A DNA stretch of 64,000 nt from Terfezia claveryi (lineage: Eukaryota; Ascomycota; Pezizomycetes; Pezizales; Pezizaceae). Under the pieces are notes generated by a model, which was not told the origin of the DNA, made no database searches, and saw only the letters and a list, made by a program, of their open reading frames with translations. Made by a program: the position numbers and the translations under genes. Within the stretch, counting starts at the first letter, position 1; every line of letters starts with the position of its first letter. Location of the stretch: contig WHUX01000099.1 of the NCBI GenBank assembly GCA_015179025.1, positions 1 to 64,000 of the forward strand, in the 5' to 3' direction. Shown here one piece after another: positions 45,437 to 56,730 of the stretch.

Positions 45437-46218
45437 ATGCCCCACCGAACCACTAATATCGCCGGCCTCAGCCCTATCCTCCTCACCCACCTCCACCCAT
45501 TAGCGCTCCTCACCTCTTACTTCCTCCAATTCCCCTCGCTCGTGGCCTCCCCCCCATCAACACTCTTCTCCAGCGTCTTCCCGCTCACCGCGATCCAAGT
45601 CGCCTACGCGGTACTATGTCTTAATAACGCAACACACCACCATGGCCACTCCACCTCCACCACAGAGAAGAAATCAAAGTCTGGGTCTCTCCGGCCGAGA
45701 AAGGCCGACTCCGCTAGCTCAGGTGGGATTGCTGGTCAAATTCTCGTACGCTCCCCCAACCAAACCCATACCCAAATCCTAAATTACCACTCACCCACTA
45801 ATTCATATCTATCTAGCCCATCTCCCTCTCCCTCCTTTTAACAACCACCCTCTTTACCTTCCTCATCACCATCCTCCTCTTCCTCTTCGGCGCCCCCTTC
45901 ACAACTCACCAGTCCCACACCATTCTCGCCGCAACACACATCTCCCTCCTCATCGCCTTCCCCTTAATCTACGTGCACAAACTCGATTCCCAGAAATGGT
46001 CAGAGATATTATCATTCACACTTCCCCTCGATGAGGTTTTTGCTGCGTCCGTGGGGGGAATGATTGGCTCGTGGTGTGGGGCTGTCCCTATCCCCCTCGA
46101 TTGGGATGAGCCATGGCAAAAGTGGCCGTGTACGATTTTGACGGGGGCGTACTTGGGGTATGTTGTGGGCAAGTTTATGGGAATGTATGTGGTGAAGGGG
46201 AAGAAGTTGGTGTTCTAA
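45437..46218 (+). CDS. GPI11: GPI11/PIG-F, GPI ethanolamine-phosphate transferase subunit
   Basis: PIG-F/Gpi11 is the multi-span ER partner that stabilises the enzymes adding ethanolamine phosphate to GPI mannoses. Exons are 45437-45745 and 45817-46218, with a 71-nt intron (GTACGC...CTAG). The product is 236 residues. Hydrophobic spans include ALLTSYFLQFPSLV, FPLTAIQVAYAVLCL, and two reading ISLSLLLTTLFTFLITILLF and ILAATHISLLIAFPLIYV. The conserved loop and C-terminus read EVFAASVGGMIGSWCGAVPI, PLDWDEPWQKWP and ILTGAYLGYVVG. A basic hydrophilic linker (STTEKKSKSGSLRPRK) separates the first and second membrane blocks, as in other fungi. Confidence 0.9.
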
Positions 46219-47115
46219 TTTTAAAAGGGATCTATGTTATACCCGGGCCCAGGCCGGAGGTGGTTAATATTGGTGGCATAATTACAAAAAAAGTTGCATT
46301 TTTGGATGATTATGGCAATTACTTTTCATGAGCAAGATCAGAGAGTATATCCACCCGTTTGACAATATATTTTATAGAGGCCCCATAGTTCTTCTCATGA
46401 GCTATAGCCGAAACATCCTTGCATCCCATATATACTCCATGATTTCCTAGATATCCTACGTGCAATGATAATAATCAAGCGCATTAATTCCGATATGAAT
46501 AACCTCTCCTAAAAAAAAATTTTCAAAAAAAGGGCAAAACGCCACTCATAGTTTCCATCCCTCTATCGAGTTGAAAAATAAAAAAAAATAATTAAATCTA
46601 TAGATAGATACTCTAGATTGCACTCTTACGTTGATATAATTCATGAATACATGGCTACTGGTGCTGGCGCTGGGAGGGGACTAAAACGGGCCAACATACC
46701 TCCCACCACCCAAAAGGTGGGAGTTGAGAATACTGTGGAGGAGGGGGTTTCGGCGGGAGAGGAAGGGAGGGGGTAGGTTTCAAAGAGGGTGTAGATGGGG
46801 TGGATTTGGTTGATTCAATGAGGGCTCTGGAAGTTGCTCCTTTTGTGGAGTTAAATGCCCCCATCTGATTTTGCTACTTTGCACATTCCTCTTTGAGTAC
46901 TTAATTTGACATCAATATAGATGCTAGTTCTTTGGCCGGAGGTGAGGGTAGCGAGCCATGTTGTAGACTCCATTACAAGAAATCACTGGAAAGGTGCATC
47001 CACAAGGTATACTGCAGAGTTTCATCGTACGGTGCACACGCATACTGTGTTCCAGCATCCAGAGACTGTATCTTTATATAAAAGAGCCTGGAATGGAAGT
47101 TTCAGTTTGGACATC
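46219..47115. other. Spacer between GPI11 and RINT1/TIP20 genes
   Basis: The two flanking genes converge here. The stretch is AT-rich with A homopolymers near 46512-46535 and no supported gene. Confidence 0.5.
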
Positions 47116-49899
47116 CTACGCCCAAGCTTCCACCCTCCTCCTAAGCACTCCCCTCACCTCCGCCACCAGCAGCTCCCTAATCCCCAACTCCTCCATCACT
47201 CCCCTTGCTTCCTCATTATCCTCAAAGGCCCTCCCCACCGCCGTCCTAATCCCAATCAAACTCTTCCCCACCCCGAGCCCCGCCTCCTCCAGCACATCTT
47301 GGAACCCCTCCCTCTCCGGCACCTCATCACCATCCGTCATAGGTAATATCAACAACAAACAAGTCTCCTTCAGCCTTCTAGTCACGCCCTCCACCACTAG
47401 CGGAGGCGCAAACTGTACCGAGACCGCCCACAGCTCAGTACAATCCCGCGCCAACTGCCGAGCACCAAATGCACTGAATTGGCTCCTTGCGACAACGTAG
47501 TCGAGAATATGGGTTTGAACCAGAGCCATAGTCTGCCTGACTATACGGCGAAACGCGGGGGCGGTGAGGACGCGAGAGGTATATGCATAAAAGGAGGAGA
47601 GTGTAGCGAGGGGTTGGGCGATCTCGGGGGATATGGTTAGAGTGGAGTGTGGTTGGTTGGAGTCCTCACTGCCGGTGTGGTCACTCTCAATTGATGACCA
47701 GATGGTGCTGTGGCAGAATTGGTTATAACCCTGAGAAGATAAGGCAAGGGAGGTGGTTTACATTCGAGTATACGCTCTCAACTCCTCAATGACACTATTC
47801 CCAACATGTTCAATGATCATCTCCTCTGTCCGTTCCTGCAAGGACTTGAATGCCCCAGCAGTCTCATCGAACAAGGCGCCGTCATCATCCCCAGACACGA
47901 CTGCGCTGGATGTTTTGTCTGCTACATCCTGTATCGTCATATTACCTGCTACCTGCTTATCCTTGTCTTGGTTTGATTGGTTCAAGGATCGATCATGAAG
48001 CTCCTCCCATATCTCAAGGAAGAACTTAATACCACCGAAAATTAGCATCAAAATAATAGATATTCACATATAGTACCATTAAACTTACGACATCTTCTCC
48101 CCAGTCCCGCATACAGCCTTCCAAGTACATGGCGCTACCATATACTCTACATAGTCGCTCTAGGCCAGGTATGCCCTTTAGGGCATCGGCTTCCTCTTTA
48201 CTTGTACCCTGCACAGCACGGGCTATTGACGACGACAAGACTCTGAAGGCTTCAACCGAGGAATTGAGCTTATCGAGGTATTGGTCCAAAACGTTAATTT
48301 GGATATCAATGAGGAATCGCAAGCGCTGCATGAAGGAAGTAAGTGGCCTGTAACGTTCTGTAATAGTCTCTAGCAAGTCCTTGACCCGCATTGCAGACTT
48401 AGTGGGTTTCGCCTCATGCTCCTCCACAGAGTCGTAATCAATTTGCCAGGCATCATCTGCATTGACGATATTTTGATATCGGGATAAGGCAACTTAAAAA
48501 TTAAGTAGTTAGTGGCCGTTGCCATTACTGGTATCTATACTCACAATCCTTCTCAACTTTAAGCCATTGCGCGAACCAATTATCTTTGACCAAGACTTCA
48601 TGTGTGATGCCTTCCCAAATGGCTTCAGCGTCAGTCCCGTACGGAGCATACAGGTAATCATCCCTGAGGACTGTGTCAAACTTAATCATTTCATGTATAA
48701 AATGCGACAGCAATTGTGCATGTTGCACAATTTGCGGCAACAGATTGCGAATCTTGCGGCGGAGCATTGGAAGAACTGCTGTGATGAACTCAAGCACAGC
48801 ATCCCGCCCCGAACTAGGTAAGTGCTTGTCGAGTAATGGCTGTATATACGTATTAGCGAAGGGGGTATAATCTTCAATAAGTGTGAGTATATGGTTGAAG
48901 AACCACTCCGGTTTGTCAAGGCGATTGGTCTGCTTGTCCCCCTCAAAGTGATACCGAAAGCGGAGCCCTAGAGGTTTGGCCATGACTTCAAATGGCAACA
49001 GTGCTGGACACTCCTTGTCTTTCTCAGTTCCGTCTACGAACGACTCAAGTTCCCTATCATTATTTTAGTATTGGTCCAACTCTATAACCAGAGTATAACA
49101 TACGGTTCTTGCAGATCCAGAAGCTTACAGAAGCCAACCTCAAAGGCAGGGTCTTGCGTCACGTCAAGAGTCGTCAAAGGCCATCCCATCCTCGTAAGTA
49201 TCGCTTGGAACTCTCCGCTCAGCTTTTCCTTCATGCTATCCCATAATTCACTTGTAGTCCTCTCGACATGATAAACGAGATGTACAGCCGCTTCTTCCGT
49301 CTCCTCATGTCGTGCCTTCAAATTCTTATAGAGGTGTTGAAGCTTCTTATATGGGACAAGTGCAGCCTTGGGGTTGGTGTCGATTTGTTTCCAAGCCTCC
49401 TCACTATCCCATTCATCAGAACACAACTTCTTCCAAGTTCGAACCTTGAGCCCAGTGTATACCTCAGGTTATGCACTAGCTGAATTAACTCCACATATCC
49501 CTTCGCCACCTCCAACCTTTGTAACTTATCCATACTAGCTTGAATCTGTCTTGCCGCATCCTTCGTCTCTTCCGAAGCCGCAATCGCTTGTAACCTCTGA
49601 TCTATATCAATTTGTTCCTGCTGGAATAGTTGCGCCTGGTTAAGGAGCTTCTCCGAATGTTCATATGCGGCTTTTTCGGTATCGTGGATCGCTGTTTCAG
49701 CGGCTTCTAGCTACACGTCACGAATTAGTAGGGGGGTTCGGGATTTGGTGGGGTTCACAATGCATGCCTGAGACCGGAGAAGAGATTGTTGATTTTGGAC
49801 CGAGGATAGGAGCTCATCAAGGGTATCTAAATCAGCAAGGGTCTGGAACTTATCGTTGAGAAAGTCCTCGACACGGGCATCCTGGACTGGAGAAGCCAT
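47116..49899 (-). CDS. RINT1/TIP20 family vesicle-tethering protein (Dsl1 complex)
   Basis: The family tethers COPI vesicles returning from Golgi to ER, with Dsl1/ZW10 and SEC39/NAG, and binds ER SNAREs. Seven exons fit: 49768-49899, 49463-49710, 49104-49403, 48545-49053, 48089-48492, 47762-48024 and 47116-47707. They total 2448 nt (815 residues). Internal introns are 50-64 nt and GT..AG. The first intron has either a GC donor (CAG/GCATGC) or a GT donor 9 nt downstream, which would add three residues. The N-terminus is a coiled coil. Family words follow: NPKAALVPYKKLQHL, EEAAVHLVYHVERT, PEWFFNHILTLIEDY, WFAQWLKVEKDFALSRYQNI and YRPLTSFMQRLRFLIDIQIN. Splicing is supported because each junction restores these words. 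Confidence 0.88.
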
Positions 49900-51129
49900 G
49901 GCTGATGATATCGCGTTGCAAGTCGGTTAGTGCACTTTGGTGGGTAAACTACGTGGACAAAAGTTTCCGGACAGCAGCACCAGAACTATACTTCTTCCAC
50001 GTTATCCCCAACACTCGATAGAGTGGGAGATCGTATTTACCTAGAGGTATTATGTTTACATAGATTGCAAGCAAATTTTATGAACAGGCGTCAAAACTCC
50101 CGTAAAAACATGCCAAGCCCCATACAATTTCATACATAATACTGTTGAAGTACCGTACAACAAGGTTACGAGTAGCAACACTAGCAACGGTGGACGGATG
50201 AATGACCAATGAAGGTTCACTTCACCTGAGATATATACGAAAGGTATGTGTGAGCGTATGTGTGCGAGATAGTTGCATACTGGAATGACGACAGTAACCA
50301 AAAGTTGGTTTATAGCCTATGCGAACATGGGGTAATCACGTCAAGTGGCCTATCTTGGTTAGCTTACGCCTTGCACTAAAGCCCTTGTACATGAAGTAAC
50401 TTTTGATGTGACAACCACTATTGTATTCGTTGATGGCCTAGTCGAGAATATCCGAGCACCTGGAAACATTTGTCTCTAAAAAAAGAAATGGAGGGGGTAC
50501 AGAAAAAAGAGTTACATATCTATACCCCTTAAAACAAGTTTTTGGTCCGCATGGCCGAGCTGTTTCAATGTGATTATGTTGTAGTCGTCCTTGTATAATG
50601 CATATAAGAAGTTAGGCCGGAGGTCCTGAACTGCTTTTGAATGGTGACGAAAGTCGATGATTACCACTCCTTTAGAGGAATTACAGCATAGGCCCCATCC
50701 TCGATAAACCTTTTGGCATGCTGTTTCATACGATCCCCTTCCCGCAACAGCTCAATTCCCCAATTCAAATCCCCGTTGACATAGAAGTCCAAATACCCAA
50801 CAGAACCGAAAATAGCTCCAACGTCTGCACTGACTGTTGCATGGCGAGGAACAGCGGTTGTTGCTGCCTTATACTATCCTATCTGCCAGGTTCTTTCCAT
50901 AAGCCGGGACGCCTGCCCGAGACCTAGTGATGTTTGTAGCATAGATGGATCCATCCGTTCATAGTTCTGATTAGAAATTCTTGGAATGATATTGATTCTG
51001 ATCTTAGGGTGCCACCAGGAGCAGTAAACAGCGATTGATTAAGATCATCCGTATGATGGGAGCACTAAATTGGAATTTATTATCGACTATCGTCAAGATT
51101 CCTGATCGTACGAAGTTATATGTAGCTTG
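49900..51129. other. Spacer with no supported gene
   Basis: The RINT1/TIP20 promoter should lie near 49900-50050. The rest shows only short open frames without motifs. 50640-51129 may contain eroded 3' sequence of the neighbouring Crinkler-like pseudogene, but I could not identify it. Confidence 0.45.
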
Positions 51130-51143
51130 ATCGTCGATTAACT

Positions 51144-52416
51144 CTATACTAATGCATGACTCCGCATCACAGAGGAGCAAATTTCTCGCAGAAGCTTGGT
51201 TTCTGTAGGGCTGGGATTCCAGTTCTCAATCCAATGAAATGCGCGAGTTTTAGTTAGGTTTCTCTTGAAGTCTGCTGAGGTAAGGTCACGTAACATAGTC
51301 ACCGTGGCCGCAGGCCCATCACGATAATTGTGGCGTAGATATCTTAATGTAGTGCGGCAAAGACCTGCATGCCCGCCGGTTAAGCTAAAAATCGTATCTT
51401 GAACAGATTGCGGGATTTCAAAGTTGGGACTGCCTATATATGCCATGTTCCACAAATCTTTCCAAAAGCTCGTTAAATTCATCCCTTCTTAGGCGGAGTG
51501 GTCCAGTCCAAGAGTGTAAAGGAAACTGATTGGGTTATTTATTGGATCATAATGGGTCATACGAGGCCAGTAGAATGACGTGGAGAGAGGCATTCTTCTT
51601 GTGTTAGACATCAATCCTTTCAAGCTACCCCAAAAAAAGGAGCAGCATTGCCGTAGATTACTTGTGCCTCGTGATGATGATGCTCAAGCTCATGGAATCT
51701 TCACTGGCTAAAATTTCATCCCAGGTGTACCCGATCTGCGTCTGCCAGAAACTTGGAAGGGTTCTTTGTTAAAGAGAGCATCTTCTCCCTGAATACTAGC
51801 AAGTGAGATATAATATGCCCTGTGACCCTGTGAAATGAGGCTGTCTCTGATCCATTGTCCAAGTGTGCTTTTGCCTGAATATGGTGGGCTGCGTATCAAA
51901 CAAAACGATGGTCCATCATATATTGTTCGATGAACTTCATCCGGTCAGGTATATTATCACCATACTGTCCGGCCCTTCATCTGAATCGGAAGGATAAGAG
52001 AGGGGTTGCGGAGAAACATAGTGCACTAAATCATTTAGTAGAGTGGGACGGCTGAGGATAACAATGAAATGATCTTCGATGTACTAAAACACAAGATAGC
52101 TATGATACAGTACTAAAACGAAATAAGTCTCACTTACCGGATGAACATATACCAACAAGAAAGTCCCATACTCCTTCAAAGCCGATGCAAGCTCCGCCAT
52201 CTCATTGAGCTCTTTTGCATCATTATCGGGGTCGTTTTTTTCTTTCTTGGCCTTGATGATAAGCTTGGCAATCGAGTAAGCATCCAATTCAGGTGCTGCT
52301 CTCTTTTTGATTGCTTGCTTGAGGTCGTCCACATCTTCAATCCCTTCCAGTGTCACTTTGCTCCATCTGCTCTCAGGGTTGATGATCTTGAACCAAGCTT
52401 TACTCGGAGTTGCCAT
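51144..52416 (-). pseudogene. Broken Crinkler-like P-loop NTPase gene
   Basis: The first exon (52140-52416, with GTAAGT at its end) encodes a compact ubiquitin-like header of about 90 residues with KVTLEGIEDVDDLKQAIKKR and DAYSIAKLIIKA. It resembles the CR header of Crinkler-type proteins. Downstream, in changing frames, come a phosphate-loop word IRSPPYSGKSTLGQW (about 51855-51899), a fragment reading FWQTQIGYTWDEIL, a Walker-B-like region EAQVIYGNAAPFF, and a helical C-terminal segment (51144-51482) with FSLTGGHAGLCRTTLRYL, as in STAND/AAA-like NTPases. At least three frame changes or stops separate these blocks and do not look like introns, so I call it a pseudogene. Header-plus-NTPase architecture is known for Crinklers in fungi and oomycetes. 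Whether this copy was an effector or an intracellular protein cannot be told. Confidence 0.55.
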
Positions 52417-53039
52417 GATGATCTGTTGATTGCTTTAGCGAGGCAGAGGAGGAACGAGGGGGAAGATGGTGTGGGAATATGGGGGGGGGTTCAGTAGGGG
52501 GGGATGAGTGAGTAGGAGAGAACGGTCATGAAATCTAAAGAAGTACGCCAGTCATCTGTAGTCTGGCTAGCACTAAGTCATCTGCGACCATCTAACTTAG
52601 GCTTCAGATCGCCAAGCTAGTACTGTTATCCTCCTCCTCCTCCTCCTCCTCCTACGTAACTATCGTTCTACTGCCCAGATACTTAGCTCTCATATGCCGA
52701 CCGTGAAAAACGAAATCAAGCATGCTCGACAATGTCCCGACCTACCTATTAGTCGCATTGCAGCACTCTATCTACAAAATAGTTTTTAATATATAGTACT
52801 TGAATTATAAAATAAAGTTAAAGATTTATATCATAGTATAATCCAGTAAATTGATTGGCAGTGCAATATATGCCGAGACAGCCTTCCTCTATGCTCTTTT
52901 ATCTGATCATTGTTATATAATCAGATTGTTTGCCCCACCCCCATTCGCATCTCTTACGCCCATCTCCCAACCCTATCCCCATCAGCTATAACCCAACACC
53001 TCTCCCTCCCTTCCTTGAGCAAGAAAAAAAACATAAGTA
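52417..53039. other. Divergent spacer before the glutaredoxin gene
   Basis: The stretch contains a (CTC)n microsatellite at 52630-52653 and an AT-rich middle. The pyrimidine-rich part just before 53040 is likely the glutaredoxin leader. Confidence 0.5.
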
Positions 53040-53840
53040 ATGGCCAAGGTGCACGCCCCAGAGTCCGTGGAGAAGTTCAAAAGCATCATGAAAGACGTTC
53101 CTGAGCAAGGCTTTGTCGCCATAAGCTTCCACACCCCTTGGGCCAGCCCCTGCGAACAAATGAACCAGACCTTCGCGGCCATCGCCGCAACACAGCCACC
53201 CACCTCTACGTTCATCTCCATCAACGCCGAGGATCTCTCCGACATCAGCGAGGAATACAAAGTCACTGCCGTCCCCTTCTTTGTCCTTCTCAGAGGCGGC
53301 CAGGTCGTGGAGACCATCAGCGGCGCGGATCCACAACAACTACAGAGCAGGATTGAGCAGTTTTCTGCACTCGCTGGCGTGGCCGACGGCACCGCCATTC
53401 CTCCTGCGCAAATCACAACTGCAACACCGACACCTGATGTGGATGTGAATGGCAATGGTGGGGAGCTGGAGGAGAGCCTGGCTGAGAGGCTGAAGAAGCT
53501 GTTGACTGCGGCACCGGTGATGCTGTTCATGAAGGGAACGCCCTCGGCGCCGCAGTGTGGGTTTAGCCGGCAGATGGTTTCGTTGCTGAGGGAGCGGCAG
53601 GTGAGGTATGGGTTCTTCAACATTCTGGCCGATGATGAAGTCAGGCAGGGATTGAAAGAGTATTCGAACTGGCCGACATATCCCCAGCTATATGTTCGCG
53701 GTGAGCTAGTCGGGGGGCTAGATATCGTGAGTACACCATCCCCGCCCGCATGGCATTCAAATCTTGATTGTTGTATTTACCATGTCCAGGTCAAGGAGGA
53801 ATTCAATGACGGCGATTTCCTCAGCGAGTACAAGGTCTAG
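53040..53840 (+). CDS. GRX4: Monothiol glutaredoxin GRX3/GRX4 type
   Basis: Multidomain CGFS glutaredoxins bind a shared Fe-S cluster with glutathione and report iron status to transcription factors in fungi. Exons are 53040-53726 and 53790-53840; the 63-nt intron (GTGAGT...CCAG) is in frame and stop-free. Splicing gives 245 residues. Residues 1-110 are thioredoxin-like with the degenerate active site WASPC. A linker rich in Thr/Pro/Asp follows. Residues 145-245 are the glutaredoxin with MLFMKGTPSAPQCGFSRQ (single-Cys site), the WPTYPQLYVRGELVGGLDI strand and EFNDGDF. Only one glutaredoxin domain is present, as in yeast Grx3/4. Confidence 0.92.
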   Translation: MAKVHAPESVEKFKSIMKDVPEQGFVAISFHTPWASPCEQMNQTFAAIAATQPPTSTFISINAEDLSDISEEYKVTAVPFFVLLRGGQVVETISGADPQQLQSRIEQFSALAGVADGTAIPPAQITTATPTPDVDVNGNGGELEESLAERLKKLLTAAPVMLFMKGTPSAPQCGFSRQMVSLLRERQVRYGFFNILADDEVRQGLKEYSNWPTYPQLYVRGELVGGLDIVSTPSPPAWHSNLDCCIYHVQVKEEFNDGDFLSEYKV

Positions 53841-54643
53841 ACCCGGCGGTTTTACGTACTGTGAGGAGGGGAGGAGGCCGGGCTTGTTTCCAACCCCCCC
53901 CCCACCTCCCTTTTTTTTGATACTAGGAGCATCCTTAAGCTAAAACTACGACCGCTCTGGTCATTGATATTCCTCTTGTTTTTTTTTTCTTTTCCTTTGG
54001 CATTATGGTACTATTCAATTTTTTTTTTCTTTTTTTTAAAAATTTCCTCTTTTTTTAATTTGTTTTTGCTCCTGTAACGGGGAATAATAAACTTTGGGAT
54101 TGCTTTTGTGAGGGGAGAACTGAGATGAGCACAGCTGAGGCAGCAGAAGTGCATCTCGCCAGGGCAAATTGGGAGACGGCGGAGGGGGGAGATGAGAAAA
54201 AGAAAAGGAGACTTCAACCGTACTTTGGTTTGCTGTGTCTGTCTGTAGGATGGATACAATATACATCTCTTGCGTCTGTCTATTGTAAGATTACGAGGTT
54301 ATGAGGCGAGGCATCTTGGTAGAGGAGGGAAAATTCGTGCTTGACTGCTTATCGGGAGAGCTCTCTGAGGTATCAAAATAAAACATTCGCCATACAAAGC
54401 TGCCCCCGCCGCCAAGAGCGGCGGGGCGCCCCTCCTACCCGATCCGGTAGTCACAGCAGTTAGTTTGTTTTTGTTGATTTGACTCGCAAAAAAAAAAACC
54501 TCACCGCCTTCATAAGCCCTCTCCCTCTCCCTCTTCCTCTCACCTCTTCCCTCCACCTCACGAACTCCAATTGTACCATCCCCATATTCCCATACCCCTC
54601 ACCCAGACAGCCCCCCCCCCTCTCACCACCGCAAAACCGTACA

Positions 54644-56140
54644 ATGGCATCAACTAAGCTCTGGGGTGGCCGGTTCACCGGTATGTCCTCCTCACCCTAC
54701 TACATCCCCTACATACCCCCCATCCCAATTGCACCCCCCCCCCCCAATCTACTTCAATAGCTAATAAAACCCCCCTCCCTCACTCCCCTAAAAAAAGGCA
54801 AAACTGATCCCCTAATGACCACCTACAACGAATCTATCCACTACGACAAACGCATGTACCACGCGGACATCCTTGGCTCCAAAGCCTACGCCAAAGCCCT
54901 ACACCGTGCCTCCATCATCACTACGCACGAGCTCTCCGAGCTCCTCCGGGGCCTCGACCTCGTCCTGTCTGAATGGCAAGCAAACACATTCATCATCGTC
55001 CCCGGGGTGGACGAGGACATCCACACCGCCAACGAGCGCCGTCTCGGCGAGTTAATCGGGACACACATCTCAGGTAAACTGCACACTGGCAGGTCTAGGA
55101 ACGACCAAGTCGCCACAGACATGCGCATCTGGCTGCGAGAGCAAATCAGCGAGCTGGACTCGATCCTCACCGACTTCCTCCGTGTGTGCATATCCCGCGC
55201 AGAAGGAGAAATCGATGTATTAATGCCTGGTTATACACATCTACAACGCGCGCAGCCGATCCGCTGGTCCCATTGGATCATGGCGCATGCATCCTGGTTC
55301 CTCACCGACCTCCAACGCCTCCGCGAGCTGCGCCCAAGGGTCAACCAGTGCCCGCTCGGCTCCGGGGCGCTCGCCGGGAACGCCTTCTCCCTGGACCGGG
55401 AGTTTATCGCGCAGGAACTCCAGTTTGACAGCGTAACGCCCAACTCCCTCTTTGGCGTCGCGGATCGAGATTTCATTATCGAGACGATGCAGTGGTCCGC
55501 TACGCTCATGTCGCACGTCTCCCGCTGGGCGGAAGATCTCATCATCTTCTCGACGTCCGAGTTCGGTTTCGTCACCTGCGCAGACGCATACTCCACCGGC
55601 TCGTCGCTCATGCCGCAGAAGAAAAACCCGGATGCGCTCGAGCTCCTCAGGGGGAAATCCGGCCGCGTATTTGGTCAAATGGCGGGATTCATGTACACGC
55701 TCAAGGGCCTCCCACTCACATACAACAAAGACCTACAGGAAGACAAGGAGCCCTTGTTCGACTGCGTCTCCACCGTCACCGCATCCCTCAAAATCGCAAC
55801 GGGTGTCCTCTCAACCATGAAAGTTTACCCGGAGAAAATGAGAGACGCACTCACGGCAGATATGCTCGCGACGGATTTGGCGGACTATCTTGTCCGCAAG
55901 GGCGTGCCGTTTAGGGAGACGCACCACGTTTCTGGCAGCGCCGTGAGGCTGGCCGAGGAGCGCGGGTGCCAGATTAGTGAGTTGACACTAGCGGACTACA
56001 AGACCCTACATACGGAGTTCGCCGAGGATGTGAGCGGTGTATTTGACTTTGAAGCCAGCGTCGAGAGACGTGCAGCGACGGGCGGCACGGCGAGGAAGTG
56101 TGTGCTGCAGCAGGTGGAGCATGTGAGGGGGTTGTTGTAG
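54644..56140 (+). CDS. ARG4: Argininosuccinate lyase
   Basis: It splits argininosuccinate into arginine and fumarate, the last step of arginine synthesis. Exon 1 is only 37 nt (54644-54680, [12 protein letters not shown]). A 117-nt intron (GTATGT...AAAAAAG) follows, and exon 2 is 54798-56140. The product is 459 residues, the usual length. The signature [15 protein letters not shown] is present with its flexible catalytic Ser. Other motifs are [42 protein letters not shown] and [16 protein letters not shown]. The enzyme is a homotetramer of the fumarase superfamily. The strong codon skew to C/G at third positions suggests good expression. Confidence 0.96.
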
Positions 56141-56306
56141 ACCAAAAAAGGGGGCCTTATGTGGTGTGGTGTGGAGGGGGAGGGTGGAAGGGGGGAAGGG
56201 AAGGGAAACATGAATCATCTGTTTTTCTAGATGATTTTGCCTAGTTTTTTTTTCTTTTTTTATGAAAAGAAATTCTTATTATGGTGTTTGATCATCTGTC
56301 GTATTT

Positions 56307-56349
<43 letters not shown>

Positions 56350-56730
56350 GGTATGGTTTTTTTTTTAAAAAAAAAAAAAAAAGAAGGGAGCGGGTTAGAT
56401 AGATTAGATGTTACCTTCAACAGAAGGGGGGTAAAAAAAGGGTTTTTTTTTTTTTTCTTCTTCTTAAGGTTACCCTGAGCTACCTGATGTACCTTCCTAC
56501 ATACAGTTAGTCTACCCACATAAAATTTTGGAGGGAGGAGGAAGGGGGGGGTGGGGGAATAAAATGTAATAATGTTGGGCATTCAGCTCACTTGCAACTG
56601 TAATATGGCACGGTATATAGAGTATATTTATCGTTAACCAACAAGACGTTCATAAAGAAATAAATAAAAATCTACCACATGACTCCCGTAGCCAGTTGCA
56701 TGAAATCAAAACTCCCGCCGTCTAAAAGCT
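56141..56730. other. Convergent 3' spacer with (TTTC)n
   Basis: Argininosuccinate lyase and the SUR7-like gene converge here. It contains about twelve TTTC units at 56307-56349 and A/T homopolymers, and no gene. Confidence 0.7.
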
